NCBI GenBank assembly: GCA_002307725.1
Contig: DBUB01000002.1
Span: 143,058 to 207,057, forward strand
DNA from: Alphaproteobacteria bacterium UBA1301
GTDB lineage: Bacteria; Pseudomonadota; Alphaproteobacteria; Micropepsales; Micropepsaceae
Direction of reading: 5' to 3'
DNA: 64,000 nucleotides
The position numbers and the translations under genes were made by a program. Under the pieces are notes generated by a model. The model saw only the letters and a program-made list of their open reading frames with translations. It did not search any database and was not told where the DNA came from. Of this stretch, positions 49,013-57,150 are shown piece after piece. Every line of letters starts with the position of its first letter. Within the stretch, counting starts at the first letter, position 1.

Positions 49013-51034
49013 ATGGCGACGCCGTCCATAACACCGCCGACCCTTATCCAGTCTCCCGACATTCCGGAAGATGCTGCGTTCGTCCGGGCCAAGCCCAAGA
49101 CCGACATGAGCGCGATGGTAGGTCAAATTGCGGCAGGGTTTCTGGCGATTTTCTGGGCCGGCACAGCCGCGGCTTTTTTCTGGGGCATGTACCAGGATGT
49201 CTGGACGACGACCTTCAGCATCCGTGAGTTCGCCATCACACTGGCAGTGACGCTGGTGCCGCCGTGCCTGTTTATCACCATCGCCTGGATGCTGACCCGC
49301 GGTTATCAGATGTCGATCAACGCCGAACTCTTGGCGGATGCCACCGACCGGCTCTTTTCGGCCGATGAGACTGCTTCGCGCACTGCCGCGCGCCTCGGCC
49401 GGGTCGTCCGCCGCGAATTGGACGCGCTGAATGCCGGTCTTGATGGCGCCTTCACCCGCTTGCGCGCCCTCGAAAGCGTGCTGGAGAACCAGATTGCCGC
49501 CCTCGACGAAGCTGGGGCCCGGGTCGACGTCCGCGGCGAAGCGCTGGCCGCCCGTCTGACCCAGGAGCGTGAGCGCATCGAAGGCGTTGCCGACTCGCTG
49601 ACCGATGCCGCCACCCGCGCCGGTGAGACCGTGGCCGGGCGCAGCGCCCAGCTCAAATCGATGATCGAAGCGGCGGAAACCAGCCTGAAAGCCGCCGGAC
49701 TGAGTCTTGACACCCAGGCCGCCAGTTTCCGCGCCTCTGCCGGGGCCGCCGCCGAAGCGCCGCACGCCGCCGCGGTCGAACTCGACAAGCAGGCCAAGCG
49801 CATCGAATCCGTTGCCGATGCCGCCATGGCGCGGGCTGAATTCGTGCTTGGCCGCCAGGAACGTCACCGCACAGCGATGAATGAGCTGATGCAGCGCCTG
49901 AAGGAGGACTCGACAACCTTTGAACAGGCCCTCGCCACCCAACGCGCCACCTTTGAACAGTCGATCACCGCCTTCTCTAGCGAAACCCAAAAGTTCGAAA
50001 ACCTGACCGGTGATGCCGAGCACAATCTCGAGCTCCTGATGGCCGGTGCCTCGATGCGCACCGCGCAACTGGCGCAGAGCTTCACCAAGGAAGCCGACCG
50101 GCTGAAGGAAATCGGCGATGCCGCCAACAACACCATCGCCCATCTGATCGGGGCGCTGCAGGAAGCCGGTGTCGGCGCCCAGACGCTGATCGGCGAGACC
50201 GCAGGCCAAGCCAAGGCCGATGCCAAGGCGCTGGTGGGTGAAGCAATGGCCGAATGCGAGCGCTTGTTGCGCACCGCCGCCCAGCTCTCGGCCGAAGCCA
50301 ACGAGATCCGCGATGCGCTCGCCGGCGCCGTATCGGAAGTGGAAAAGCATCTGCTCAATCTGCCGAAGGTTGCTCAGCAGGAAGCTCAGCGCGTGCGTCA
50401 GATGGTTCACTCCGAGACCGAGGAGATCCTCGACCTGTCAGCCCGCACGCTCTCCACCATCCATGCGCGCACCGCCTCGCGCAGCACCCCGTCGGAAGCC
50501 CACCGCGACGAACCGGCCGGCAATTCTGACAACGAAGGCCTGCGCGGGCTGGCCCGCAAGCTGACCTCGCGCAGCTCTAAGAAGCCCGAGGAAACCAAAG
50601 GCAAATGGCAGATGTCGGCGCTGCTTGCCGCCGTCGAAGACAAGGATTCGCACAAAGATCTGCGTCCCGCCGCCGCTGCGGCGCTCGGCGCGTTGCAGGC
50701 GGCGCTGAACGATATGGCGATCGATCTCGACGCAATTTCGGCCGATGTTCAGCCGCATGAGGACGAGTGGCGCCGCTATCTCGCCGGGGACCGTGCCGTG
50801 TTTGCCCGCAAGCTCGCCACCACTCTCGACGAAGACAGCGTCCATCGCATCACCACGCTCTATCGCGACAATGCCCGCTTCCGCGATAGCGCCAACGTCT
50901 ACATGGAGGAATTCGAGGCACTGCACACCCGCGCCCGCCAAGGCGACGGCGGCGGCCTGCTCGCTCCGACGATCCTGTCGTCCGATACCGGCAAGATCTA
51001 TCTGACCATCGCCTATGCGCTGGGAAGATTGTAA
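49013..51034 (+). CDS. Large membrane-anchored coiled-coil protein, TipN-like architecture
   Basis: A 673-residue protein with two N-terminal membrane helices (about 39-59 and 73-94). A very long, Ala/Glu/Arg/Gln-rich helical region follows (about 100-470), probably coiled coil; then a Ser/Thr-rich charged linker (about 480-540) and a conserved-looking C-terminal domain (about 545-673; LLAAVEDKDSHKDLRPAAAAALGALQAAL). No enzymatic motif is visible. The layout recalls Caulobacter TipN, a pole marker that also works with ParA, but I cannot show homology. It is divergent from nnrU and convergent with rsmB. Confidence 0.72.
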   Translation: MATPSITPPTLIQSPDIPEDAAFVRAKPKTDMSAMVGQIAAGFLAIFWAGTAAAFFWGMYQDVWTTTFSIREFAITLAVTLVPPCLFITIAWMLTRGYQMSINAELLADATDRLFSADETASRTAARLGRVVRRELDALNAGLDGAFTRLRALESVLENQIAALDEAGARVDVRGEALAARLTQERERIEGVADSLTDAATRAGETVAGRSAQLKSMIEAAETSLKAAGLSLDTQAASFRASAGAAAEAPHAAAVELDKQAKRIESVADAAMARAEFVLGRQERHRTAMNELMQRLKEDSTTFEQALATQRATFEQSITAFSSETQKFENLTGDAEHNLELLMAGASMRTAQLAQSFTKEADRLKEIGDAANNTIAHLIGALQEAGVGAQTLIGETAGQAKADAKALVGEAMAECERLLRTAAQLSAEANEIRDALAGAVSEVEKHLLNLPKVAQQEAQRVRQMVHSETEEILDLSARTLSTIHARTASRSTPSEAHRDEPAGNSDNEGLRGLARKLTSRSSKKPEETKGKWQMSALLAAVEDKDSHKDLRPAAAAALGALQAALNDMAIDLDAISADVQPHEDEWRRYLAGDRAVFARKLATTLDEDSVHRITTLYRDNARFRDSANVYMEEFEALHTRARQGDGGGLLAPTILSSDTGKIYLTIAYALGRL

Positions 51035-51041
51035 GCCACGC

Positions 51042-52325
51042 TTACAACACTCTCCTGAGACGGGCGGCATAGAACCCATCCATGCCGCCCTTTTCTTTGA
51101 GGTGGCAGGGCAGGGTACGCAGATCGCCGGCCGCATCGATGAATTCGCTGTGCCCGAAAACATCGGCCGACGTCGCCGGCACGCGTTGGAATTCCGCGTG
51201 CCGTGCCAGAAAGGCTTCGATCTGTTCCGGTCCTTCTTCGCGTTCCAACGAGCAGGTGGCAAACACCAACACGCCGCCCGGCGCCGTCATCTCGGCAGCG
51301 GCATCGACGAGATCACCCGCCGCAGCCGCGCACAGCGTCACGTCGCTGGCGTTCTTGATCCAGGGCAGTTCGGGATGGCGGCGAATGGTGCCGGTGGCGC
51401 TGCACGGTGCATCGAGCAAAACGAATGGCGCTAGCTCCGCCGGCCGCCAAGCGCGCGCATCGTCGATCACATAGTCGGCAGTAAGTTTCAGCCGCGCCAG
51501 ATTGGCTTTGAGCTGCTCCATACGGGTGGCTTCGCGCTCGACCGCGATCACCTCGGCGCCCGCCGCGGCCAATTGTGCCGTCTTGCCGCCCGGCGCGGCG
51601 CACAGATCAATGACGCGAGCGCCTTTGACATCGCCAAGCAGCAGCGGTGGCAGCGTCGCGGCCGCATCTTGCACCCACCAGTCGCCATCGCCGTAACCCG
51701 GCATGGTATCGACTCGCACGGGGTCTTTCAGTCGCCAGATCGGCCCGAACAGTGGTTCCGCCCCTTCGATGCTCGTGGCACCTTTGGTCACGATATCAAG
51801 CGGCGGCACGCCTTGATGCGCCGCGGCAATCGCCCGCGCGGTGTCCTCGCCGTAAGTATCGATCCAGCGCCCAAACAGCCAGTCGGGCACATTGAGCGCG
51901 GCCGCATCCTGGCCCTCGACTACCGCTTTGCCTTCGCGCGCGACGCGCCGCAGCACGGCGTTGATCAGCGGCTTGAAATGCACCGCTTTAGAATCGGCCT
52001 GCGCCAGACGGTTGGCGCCATCCACGGCGGCATGCGGCGGCACGTCGAGAAACACCAGTTCGCAGGCACCAGCGAGCAAGATTTCCGGCACTGGCCCGGC
52101 CCGGTTGCGCGCCGGCGGTTTGGGTACGAAGTGACGGATCAGATCTTCCAATTGTCCGAGGCGCCGCAATGTTTCGGCGGCGATAGCGCGAGCAAATCCG
52201 GCATCACGCGGATCAAGGGCGTGACTTGCTTCCAGTGCCACATCGAGCGGCTTACGCCGCCTGAGCACGTCGGAGAGGATTTGCAGGGCCGCTTGCCGCG
52301 CCGCCAGGCCGGCGTCCGCGCTCAA
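51042..52325 (-). CDS. rsmB: 16S rRNA (cytosine-C5) methyltransferase RsmB
   Basis: Methylates C967 of 16S rRNA. The protein is 427 residues: an N-terminal NusB-like RNA-binding domain (about 5-135), then the SAM domain with IDLCAAPGGKTAQLA, the catalytic-Cys motif DAPCSATGTIRRHPE and the second Cys in FATCSLEREEG. The start is TTG at 52325, overlapping the htpX stop as TTGA, with AGGA eight bases upstream; TTG at 52331 is too close to that site. Confidence 0.92.
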   Translation of the reverse strand: MSADAGLAARQAALQILSDVLRRRKPLDVALEASHALDPRDAGFARAIAAETLRRLGQLEDLIRHFVPKPPARNRAGPVPEILLAGACELVFLDVPPHAAVDGANRLAQADSKAVHFKPLINAVLRRVAREGKAVVEGQDAAALNVPDWLFGRWIDTYGEDTARAIAAAHQGVPPLDIVTKGATSIEGAEPLFGPIWRLKDPVRVDTMPGYGDGDWWVQDAAATLPPLLLGDVKGARVIDLCAAPGGKTAQLAAAGAEVIAVEREATRMEQLKANLARLKLTADYVIDDARAWRPAELAPFVLLDAPCSATGTIRRHPELPWIKNASDVTLCAAAAGDLVDAAAEMTAPGGVLVFATCSLEREEGPEQIEAFLARHAEFQRVPATSADVFGHSEFIDAAGDLRTLPCHLKEKGGMDGFYAARLRRVL

Positions 52326-53224
52326 CCCCAAGGTCCTTTACGCGGCACGTCGAACACGCCGCTGGGTGCCGGACCGCTGATCGCCGCGCCGCCCGCCATG
52401 GCGCGCAGCCTTGCGATGCGTTCGGCCGTCGGCGGGTGGCTGGCAAACAATCCGGCAATACCGCCGCCCGACAGCGGATTGACGATGAACATATGCGCCG
52501 TCGCCGGATGGGCGTCGGCTTCCGGGTTCTGGGTAATTTCAGCCGCGCTTTCAATGCGCGACAGGGCTGACGCCAGCCACAGCGGATGACGCGAGATTTC
52601 AGCGCCCGCCTTGTCAGCTTCGAACTCACGGGTACGGCTGATCATGGACTGCACCAGCACCGCGGCGATCGGTGCCAGGATCGAAATCAAGAGCACGGCG
52701 ACGATATTGCCCCCCTCACGCCGGTTACCGCCACCGAAGAACAGAGCGAAATTGGCCAGCATGGAAATCGCGCCGGCGATCGTCGCGGTGATGGTCATGG
52801 TCAGGGTATCGCGATTGCGCACATGGCCGAGTTCGTGCGCCAAGACACCCGCCAGTTCCTCGTCATTGATCCGGTTCAGCAGCCCGGTGGTGGCGCACAC
52901 CGCAGCGTGCCCAGGATCGCGGCCGGTGGCAAAAGCATTGGGCTGGTCGTTTTCAACGATGCAGACCCGCGGCATCGGCAGTCCGGCGGCGCGGCTGAGA
53001 TCACGGACGATGCCATAGAGACGTGGCGCGGTGCGCTCGTCGACCTCCTGCGCGGTGTACATGCGCAGCACGACCTTGTCCGAGTTCCAATAAGCAAAGG
53101 CGTTGGTGCCCACCGCAAACAGGAACGCCATCATCATGCCGGTTGGCCCGCCGATCAGAAAGCCGATCGCCACAAACAGCCCGGTCAGGGCGGCCATCAG
53201 GATGCCAGTGCGCAGCGTGTTCAC
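52322..53224 (-). CDS. htpX: Membrane metalloprotease HtpX
   Basis: An M48 zinc protease in the inner membrane that degrades misfolded membrane proteins. The protein is 300 residues with a GTG start and AAGGA six bases upstream. There are two N-terminal membrane helices, HELGH with His130 and His134, two further helices, and the third ligand region EFEADKAGAE. Translation runs on into rsmB. Confidence 0.94.
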   Translation of the reverse strand: MNTLRTGILMAALTGLFVAIGFLIGGPTGMMMAFLFAVGTNAFAYWNSDKVVLRMYTAQEVDERTAPRLYGIVRDLSRAAGLPMPRVCIVENDQPNAFATGRDPGHAAVCATTGLLNRINDEELAGVLAHELGHVRNRDTLTMTITATIAGAISMLANFALFFGGGNRREGGNIVAVLLISILAPIAAVLVQSMISRTREFEADKAGAEISRHPLWLASALSRIESAAEITQNPEADAHPATAHMFIVNPLSGGGIAGLFASHPPTAERIARLRAMAGGAAISGPAPSGVFDVPRKGPWG

Positions 53225-53295
53225 GAAAGTCCTTCCAGGATCGTTGCTGCTGTGATGTATGGTGTCCTGCCAGCCAGTCAAGTGACGGAAAGACC

Positions 53296-53490
53296 ATGGC
53301 AAAAACCCCGCAAGACGTAATCAAGGCCCGGATCGCCGCGGCCGCAGCCCGCGCCCTCACGGAAGCCGCAGCACGGCGCCAAGCCGCCGCCGCGCGCCCG
53401 CCGCTGCCAAAAGAGTTGGGCGGCCGCGGCGGCCCCGAGCCAACCCGTTATGGCGATTGGGAAAAGAAGGGAATTGCGTCGGACTTTTGA
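53296..53490 (+). CDS. SdhAF4-like (DUF1674) protein
   Basis: A 64-residue protein. The C-terminal signature PEPTRYGDWEKKGIASDF is that of DUF1674, the family of succinate dehydrogenase assembly factor 4, which binds flavinylated SdhA. The N-terminal half is alanine-rich and basic. No sdh genes are in the window. The start has GGAAAG upstream. It is divergent from htpX. Confidence 0.9.
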   Translation: MAKTPQDVIKARIAAAAARALTEAAARRQAAAARPPLPKELGGRGGPEPTRYGDWEKKGIASDF

Positions 53491-53559
53491 GCCTCTTGCA
53501 AGCGGGCGCCGAAGGGTCCATTTAACAAAAGACCGCTATAAGCGAATTGGAAGCATTCT

Positions 53560-54114
53560 ATGTTTATCCAGACCGAGTCGACGCCAAACCCGGCCACCCT
53601 CAAATTTCTGCCCGGCCGTGAGGTCATGGGTGAGGGTCGGGTTGCCGATTTTGACAGTGCCGAAGCTGCCGGGCGGTCGCCGCTCGCGCGTACTCTGTTC
53701 GAAATCCCGCAAGTTGGGCGGGTATTTTTCGGCGCCGATTTCATCTCAGTGACCAAGACCGACGGCGATTGGAAGCACCTGAAGCCCGGCATCCTTGCCG
53801 TGATCATGGAGCATTTCACCCGCGAACTGCCGCTGATCGACACCGCAGCCGAAGAAGCCGAGCCCGCCGCGGAAGACGAGTCTGAAGTGGTGGCGCAGAT
53901 TCGCGATTTGATCGAGACCCGCGTGCGCCCGGCGGTGGCTCAGGATGGCGGCGACATCATTTACCACGGCTTCGATGTGGCGAGCGGTGTCGTGTTCCTG
54001 CACATGCGCGGCTCCTGCGCCGGCTGCCCGTCGTCGACCATGACGCTGAAGAACGGCATCGAAAATCTGCTCAAGCACTACATTCCCGAAGTCAGCGCGG
54101 TCGAAGCAGTTTAG
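53560..54114 (+). CDS. NifU-like iron-sulfur carrier (NfuA/Nfu1 type)
   Basis: A 184-residue Fe-S delivery protein. The Nfu N-terminal domain (about 1-88; FIQTESTPNPATLKFLPGREV) is followed by an acidic linker and the NifU domain with C153 and C156 in GSCAGCPSSTMTLKNGIE. It would carry a 4Fe-4S cluster to late targets such as MiaB or lipoate synthase. It sits 69 bp after the SdhAF4 gene. Confidence 0.92.
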   Translation: MFIQTESTPNPATLKFLPGREVMGEGRVADFDSAEAAGRSPLARTLFEIPQVGRVFFGADFISVTKTDGDWKHLKPGILAVIMEHFTRELPLIDTAAEEAEPAAEDESEVVAQIRDLIETRVRPAVAQDGGDIIYHGFDVASGVVFLHMRGSCAGCPSSTMTLKNGIENLLKHYIPEVSAVEAV

Positions 54115-54147
54115 GGTTGCGCTCCGATTCCTGACCCGAGGGTTGCC

Positions 54148-54732
54148 GTGGCGATCAATGACGAATCTCTGGATGTAATCTTCCGTGCCGCGCGCAGCCA
54201 TCGTGCGTGGCTGGATAAGCCGGTGTCGCCCGCGATCCTGATGGCGATCTACGATTTGGTGCGCTGGGGACCGACCGCGCTCAATGCGGGTCCGTTGCGC
54301 CTCGTTTATGTTGTGTCGCCTGAAGCCAAGGCGCGTCTGAAGCCGCATCTGGTCCCCGGCAATGTCGACAAGACGCTGGCCGCGCCGGCCACGGCGATCC
54401 TGGGCTTCGATGTCGACTTCCCCAAGACGCTGGCCGAACTCAATCCCCACAGCCCCAAGCTCGCGGAAGGTTTGACCGATAAGACGGCAAATGAAGTGCT
54501 GGCATTCCGCAACGGCACGTTACAGGGCGGCTATTTCATCATTGCGGCGCGTGCGCTGGGGCTCGATTGCGGGCCGATGTCCGGCTTTGACAACGGCGGG
54601 GTTGATCGCGAGTTCTTCGCCGGAACGTCGGTAAAATCGAACTTTTTGTGCAACATTGGATATGGTGACGCGGCAAAGCTGCACCCGCGGGCGCCCCGCC
54701 TCTCCTTCGATGAGGCCTGTCGGATTGTCTGA
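54148..54732 (+). CDS. Nitroreductase-family flavoenzyme (RutE/HadB-like)
   Basis: A 194-residue FMN-dependent reductase with a GTG start. ARSHRAWLDKPVS, RWGPTALNAGPLRLVYV and LDCGPMSGFDNGGVD match the malonic semialdehyde reductase RutE group. No other pyrimidine-degradation (rut) genes are present, so its substrate is open. It overlaps tsaB by 23 bp. Confidence 0.87.
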   Translation: MAINDESLDVIFRAARSHRAWLDKPVSPAILMAIYDLVRWGPTALNAGPLRLVYVVSPEAKARLKPHLVPGNVDKTLAAPATAILGFDVDFPKTLAELNPHSPKLAEGLTDKTANEVLAFRNGTLQGGYFIIAARALGLDCGPMSGFDNGGVDREFFAGTSVKSNFLCNIGYGDAAKLHPRAPRLSFDEACRIV

Positions 54733-55369
54733 GCGCCTCCTTGCGGTCGACACCACGTTCGGCGCGTGTTCCGCGGCGGTTTTTCAAGGCACGCAGGTTG
54801 TGGCCCGGCGTTTCGAGGTTATGCAGCGCGGTCACGCGGAAGCGCTTGCTCCGATGGTCGAAGCGGTGATGCGCGAAGCCGGTCTCGCCTTCGCCGATCT
54901 CGACAAGCTTGCCGTCACCACCGGTCCCGGCTCCTTCACCGGCCAGCGTGTCGGTCTCGCTTTCATGCGCGGACTCAAAGTGGCGCTTGGCAAACCGCTC
55001 GCAGGGGTCACCAGTCTCGCTGCCATGGCCGCCGAGGCGCTGGCGGACTCCGGCCTTGAGGTTGCGGCTGCGGTGCACGATGCCAAGCGCGGTGAGGTTT
55101 ACATCGAAACCACCGCCGGCTTTGCCGCGCAGGTGATGACCGTCGCCGATGCGCAGCGCCTGTTGTCTGCATTCCCGTCGCTGGCGCTCGCCGGAACCGG
55201 CGCGGCCTTGATGGCCCATCCGTCTGCGTGCGTTCTGCCGATCACCGCGCCTGATGCGGTATGGGTGGCGCGTCTGGCCGGGAACATCGAAGAAACCGAC
55301 ATAACGCCGCGTCCGCTTTATCTGCGCGCCCCCGATGCGAAGCTTCCCAAGCCCGTGTGCGCGCGATGA
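54710..55369 (+). CDS. tsaB: tRNA threonylcarbamoyladenosine complex dimerisation subunit TsaB
   Basis: A partner of TsaD and TsaE in forming t6A37 of tRNA. The protein is 219 residues if started at ATG 54710; TTG 54725 with GAGG upstream is an alternative. LLAVDTTFGACSAAVF, TTGPGSFTGQRVGLAF and HDAKRGEVYIE are typical. The partner tsaD begins at the right edge of the window. It is coupled to rimI by ATGA. Confidence 0.92.
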   Translation: MRPVGLSERLLAVDTTFGACSAAVFQGTQVVARRFEVMQRGHAEALAPMVEAVMREAGLAFADLDKLAVTTGPGSFTGQRVGLAFMRGLKVALGKPLAGVTSLAAMAAEALADSGLEVAAAVHDAKRGEVYIETTAGFAAQVMTVADAQRLLSAFPSLALAGTGAALMAHPSACVLPITAPDAVWVARLAGNIEETDITPRPLYLRAPDAKLPKPVCAR

Positions 55370-55836
55370 TCATGCGATTGGCTGAAATCGGCGAAGCGCC
55401 AGTGCTCGCGGCCCTGCACGGGCAATGCTTCGACGAAATCTGGAACGCCGCGGCGATCGCCGAGTTGATGGCCGCTCCAGGCACCTTTGCCCTCGTCGAC
55501 GAGGACCAGACCGGTTTTATTCTGGTGCGGACGGCCGGTGGGGAATGCGAGGTTTTGACCCTCTGTGTGGCACCTGCGACGCGACGCCGCGGTGTAGCCA
55601 CAGTCTTGGTTACGGCCGCTGCCGAACGCGCTGCCGAAGCTAACGCCAATGTTATGTTTCTCGAGGTCAATGCCACGAATAACCCTGCAATCGTGCTGTA
55701 TAAGCGGCTCGGCTTTGGCGCCGTGGGGTTACGCAAAGGGTACTACGCGGTACCACACGGCATGCGCGAAGATGCCCTAGTCCTGCGCGCGTCAATTCCA
55801 CTTCTCCGGGTAGGCTTTTCATTGCAACTCGGATAG
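55366..55836 (+). CDS. rimI: Ribosomal-protein-alanine N-acetyltransferase-like RimI (GNAT)
   Basis: A 156-residue acetyltransferase, usually acting on the N-terminal Ala of ribosomal protein S18. The GNAT acetyl-CoA loop is VAPATRRRGVATVLV, followed by LEVNATNNPAIVLYKRLGF. The start lies in the ATGA overlap with tsaB, the usual tsaB-rimI pair. The target is inferred from context. Confidence 0.9.
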   Translation: MIMRLAEIGEAPVLAALHGQCFDEIWNAAAIAELMAAPGTFALVDEDQTGFILVRTAGGECEVLTLCVAPATRRRGVATVLVTAAAERAAEANANVMFLEVNATNNPAIVLYKRLGFGAVGLRKGYYAVPHGMREDALVLRASIPLLRVGFSLQLG

Positions 55837-55867
55837 AGTCGCACTCTCAAGGGAGCAGGGGAACGCT

Positions 55868-56278
55868 ATGACGCGGATCGAAAAACTCTGCGTTGACAAG
55901 GGGCTGCGGATGACTGAGCAGCGCCGGGTCATTGCGCGCGTGCTGTCGGACGCTGCCGACCATCCGGATGCCGAGGAGTTGTATCGGCGGGCGTCGGCAC
56001 TGGACCCGCATATCTCGATTGCGACTGTTTATCGAACGGTGAAGCTATTCGAGGACGCGGGCATCCTTGAGCGGCATGACTTCCGCGACGGCCGTTCACG
56101 CTACGAGGAGACGCCGGAGTCGCATCACGATCATTTGATCGACGTGCAGTCGGGCAGCGTCATCGAGTTCCGTAACGAGGAAATCGAGCGGCTTCAGCGC
56201 CGCATCGCCGAAGAACTCGGTTTCGAATTGGTCGATCACCGGTTAGAGCTTTACGGTGTTCCCAAGAAGCCGCGTTAA
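55868..56278 (+). CDS. fur: Fur-family transcriptional regulator
   Basis: A 136-residue metal-responsive regulator. The winged helix contains LRMTEQRRVIARVL and HISIATVYRTVKLFEDAGIL; the dimerisation domain has HHDHLIDVQSG and GFELVDHRLELYG. C-terminal CxxC zinc motifs of E. coli Fur are absent, as in alphaproteobacterial Fur/Mur. It may sense iron or manganese. It lies 31 bp after rimI and 2 bp before the acyltransferase. Confidence 0.9.
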   Translation: MTRIEKLCVDKGLRMTEQRRVIARVLSDAADHPDAEELYRRASALDPHISIATVYRTVKLFEDAGILERHDFRDGRSRYEETPESHHDHLIDVQSGSVIEFRNEEIERLQRRIAEELGFELVDHRLELYGVPKKPR

Positions 56279-56280
56279 GC

Positions 56281-57108
56281 ATGCCCACCCTCAGAGCGTT
56301 CTGCCTAGCCCTCGCATTTTTTGGGCTGACGGCGTTGAGCGCGCCTATTCAATGGCTGTCGATCCGCTTTGGCTGGAAGCTGCAGAAGAGCTATCCCCAC
56401 GCCTATCATAAGTTCCTCTGCCGTTTGTTCGGTATCCGCCTGCATGTGATCGGCAAGCCAATCCAAGATCGCGGTGTTTTGATGGTGGCCAATCACGCCG
56501 GATATTTCGACATCCTCATCATGTCGGCGGCGGCGGCCGTATCGTTTGTTGCCAAGTCGGAAGTGGTCCATTGGCCATTGTTCGGGTTGATGGCTAAGTT
56601 GCAGCGCTCGGTTTTCGTCGACCGGTCCCGTCGGTCTGCCGTCGCGGAATCGGCGGCGGTCATTCGCGAGCGCCTGCGTCAAGGCGATGCGTTGATGTTG
56701 TTTCCGGAAGGAACTTCCACCGACGGCAACCACGTTATTTCGTTCAAGAGCGCGCTGATGGGCGCGGTGGAATCCGATATCGGCACGGATGACCACACCG
56801 AATATGCGCCAGTGCAACCGGTGTCGATAACCTATGTCGGTTTCCACGGAATTCCCTTAGGGCGCGAAACGCGGCCCTTTTTCGCCTGGTACGGCGACAT
56901 GGAGCTATTGCCGCATGTGTGGGAGGCATTCAAAACCGGTCCTCTCGATGTGGTGGTGGAGTTCCACGCTCCGCTCAAGGTCGGGCCGGGTTGCGGGCGC
57001 AAACAAATCGCGGTTTTGGCCGAAAACCTGTGTAGGCAAGGCCAGCTTCGGGCTTTGCAAGGCAATTGGGGCGAGCCTCCGGACGATCCGGCCGCCGCCC
57101 CGGCTTGA
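56281..57108 (+). CDS. PlsC-family lysophospholipid acyltransferase
   Basis: A 275-residue membrane-associated acyltransferase. The catalytic NHX4D is NHAGYFD, preceded by a hydrophobic N-terminus; FPEGTSTDGN is block III. It probably makes phosphatidic acid or acylates a related lysolipid. An OlsA-type role, O-acylating lyso-ornithine lipid, is possible because an OlsB-like gene is at 35162, but this genomic place (fur-plsC-miaB) is the common one for a general PlsC paralogue. Confidence 0.87.
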   Translation: MPTLRAFCLALAFFGLTALSAPIQWLSIRFGWKLQKSYPHAYHKFLCRLFGIRLHVIGKPIQDRGVLMVANHAGYFDILIMSAAAAVSFVAKSEVVHWPLFGLMAKLQRSVFVDRSRRSAVAESAAVIRERLRQGDALMLFPEGTSTDGNHVISFKSALMGAVESDIGTDDHTEYAPVQPVSITYVGFHGIPLGRETRPFFAWYGDMELLPHVWEAFKTGPLDVVVEFHAPLKVGPGCGRKQIAVLAENLCRQGQLRALQGNWGEPPDDPAAAPA

Positions 57109-57150
57109 CGGTTTCTTGTTTTCCTCGAAGCCATCGAACATAACCAGCCC

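Noticed and set aside
48974..50410. A 478-codon minus-strand open frame opposite the coiled-coil protein
   Set aside because: The Gly- and Gln-rich translation mirrors the Ala-rich coiled coil on the other strand; no ribosome site or motif.
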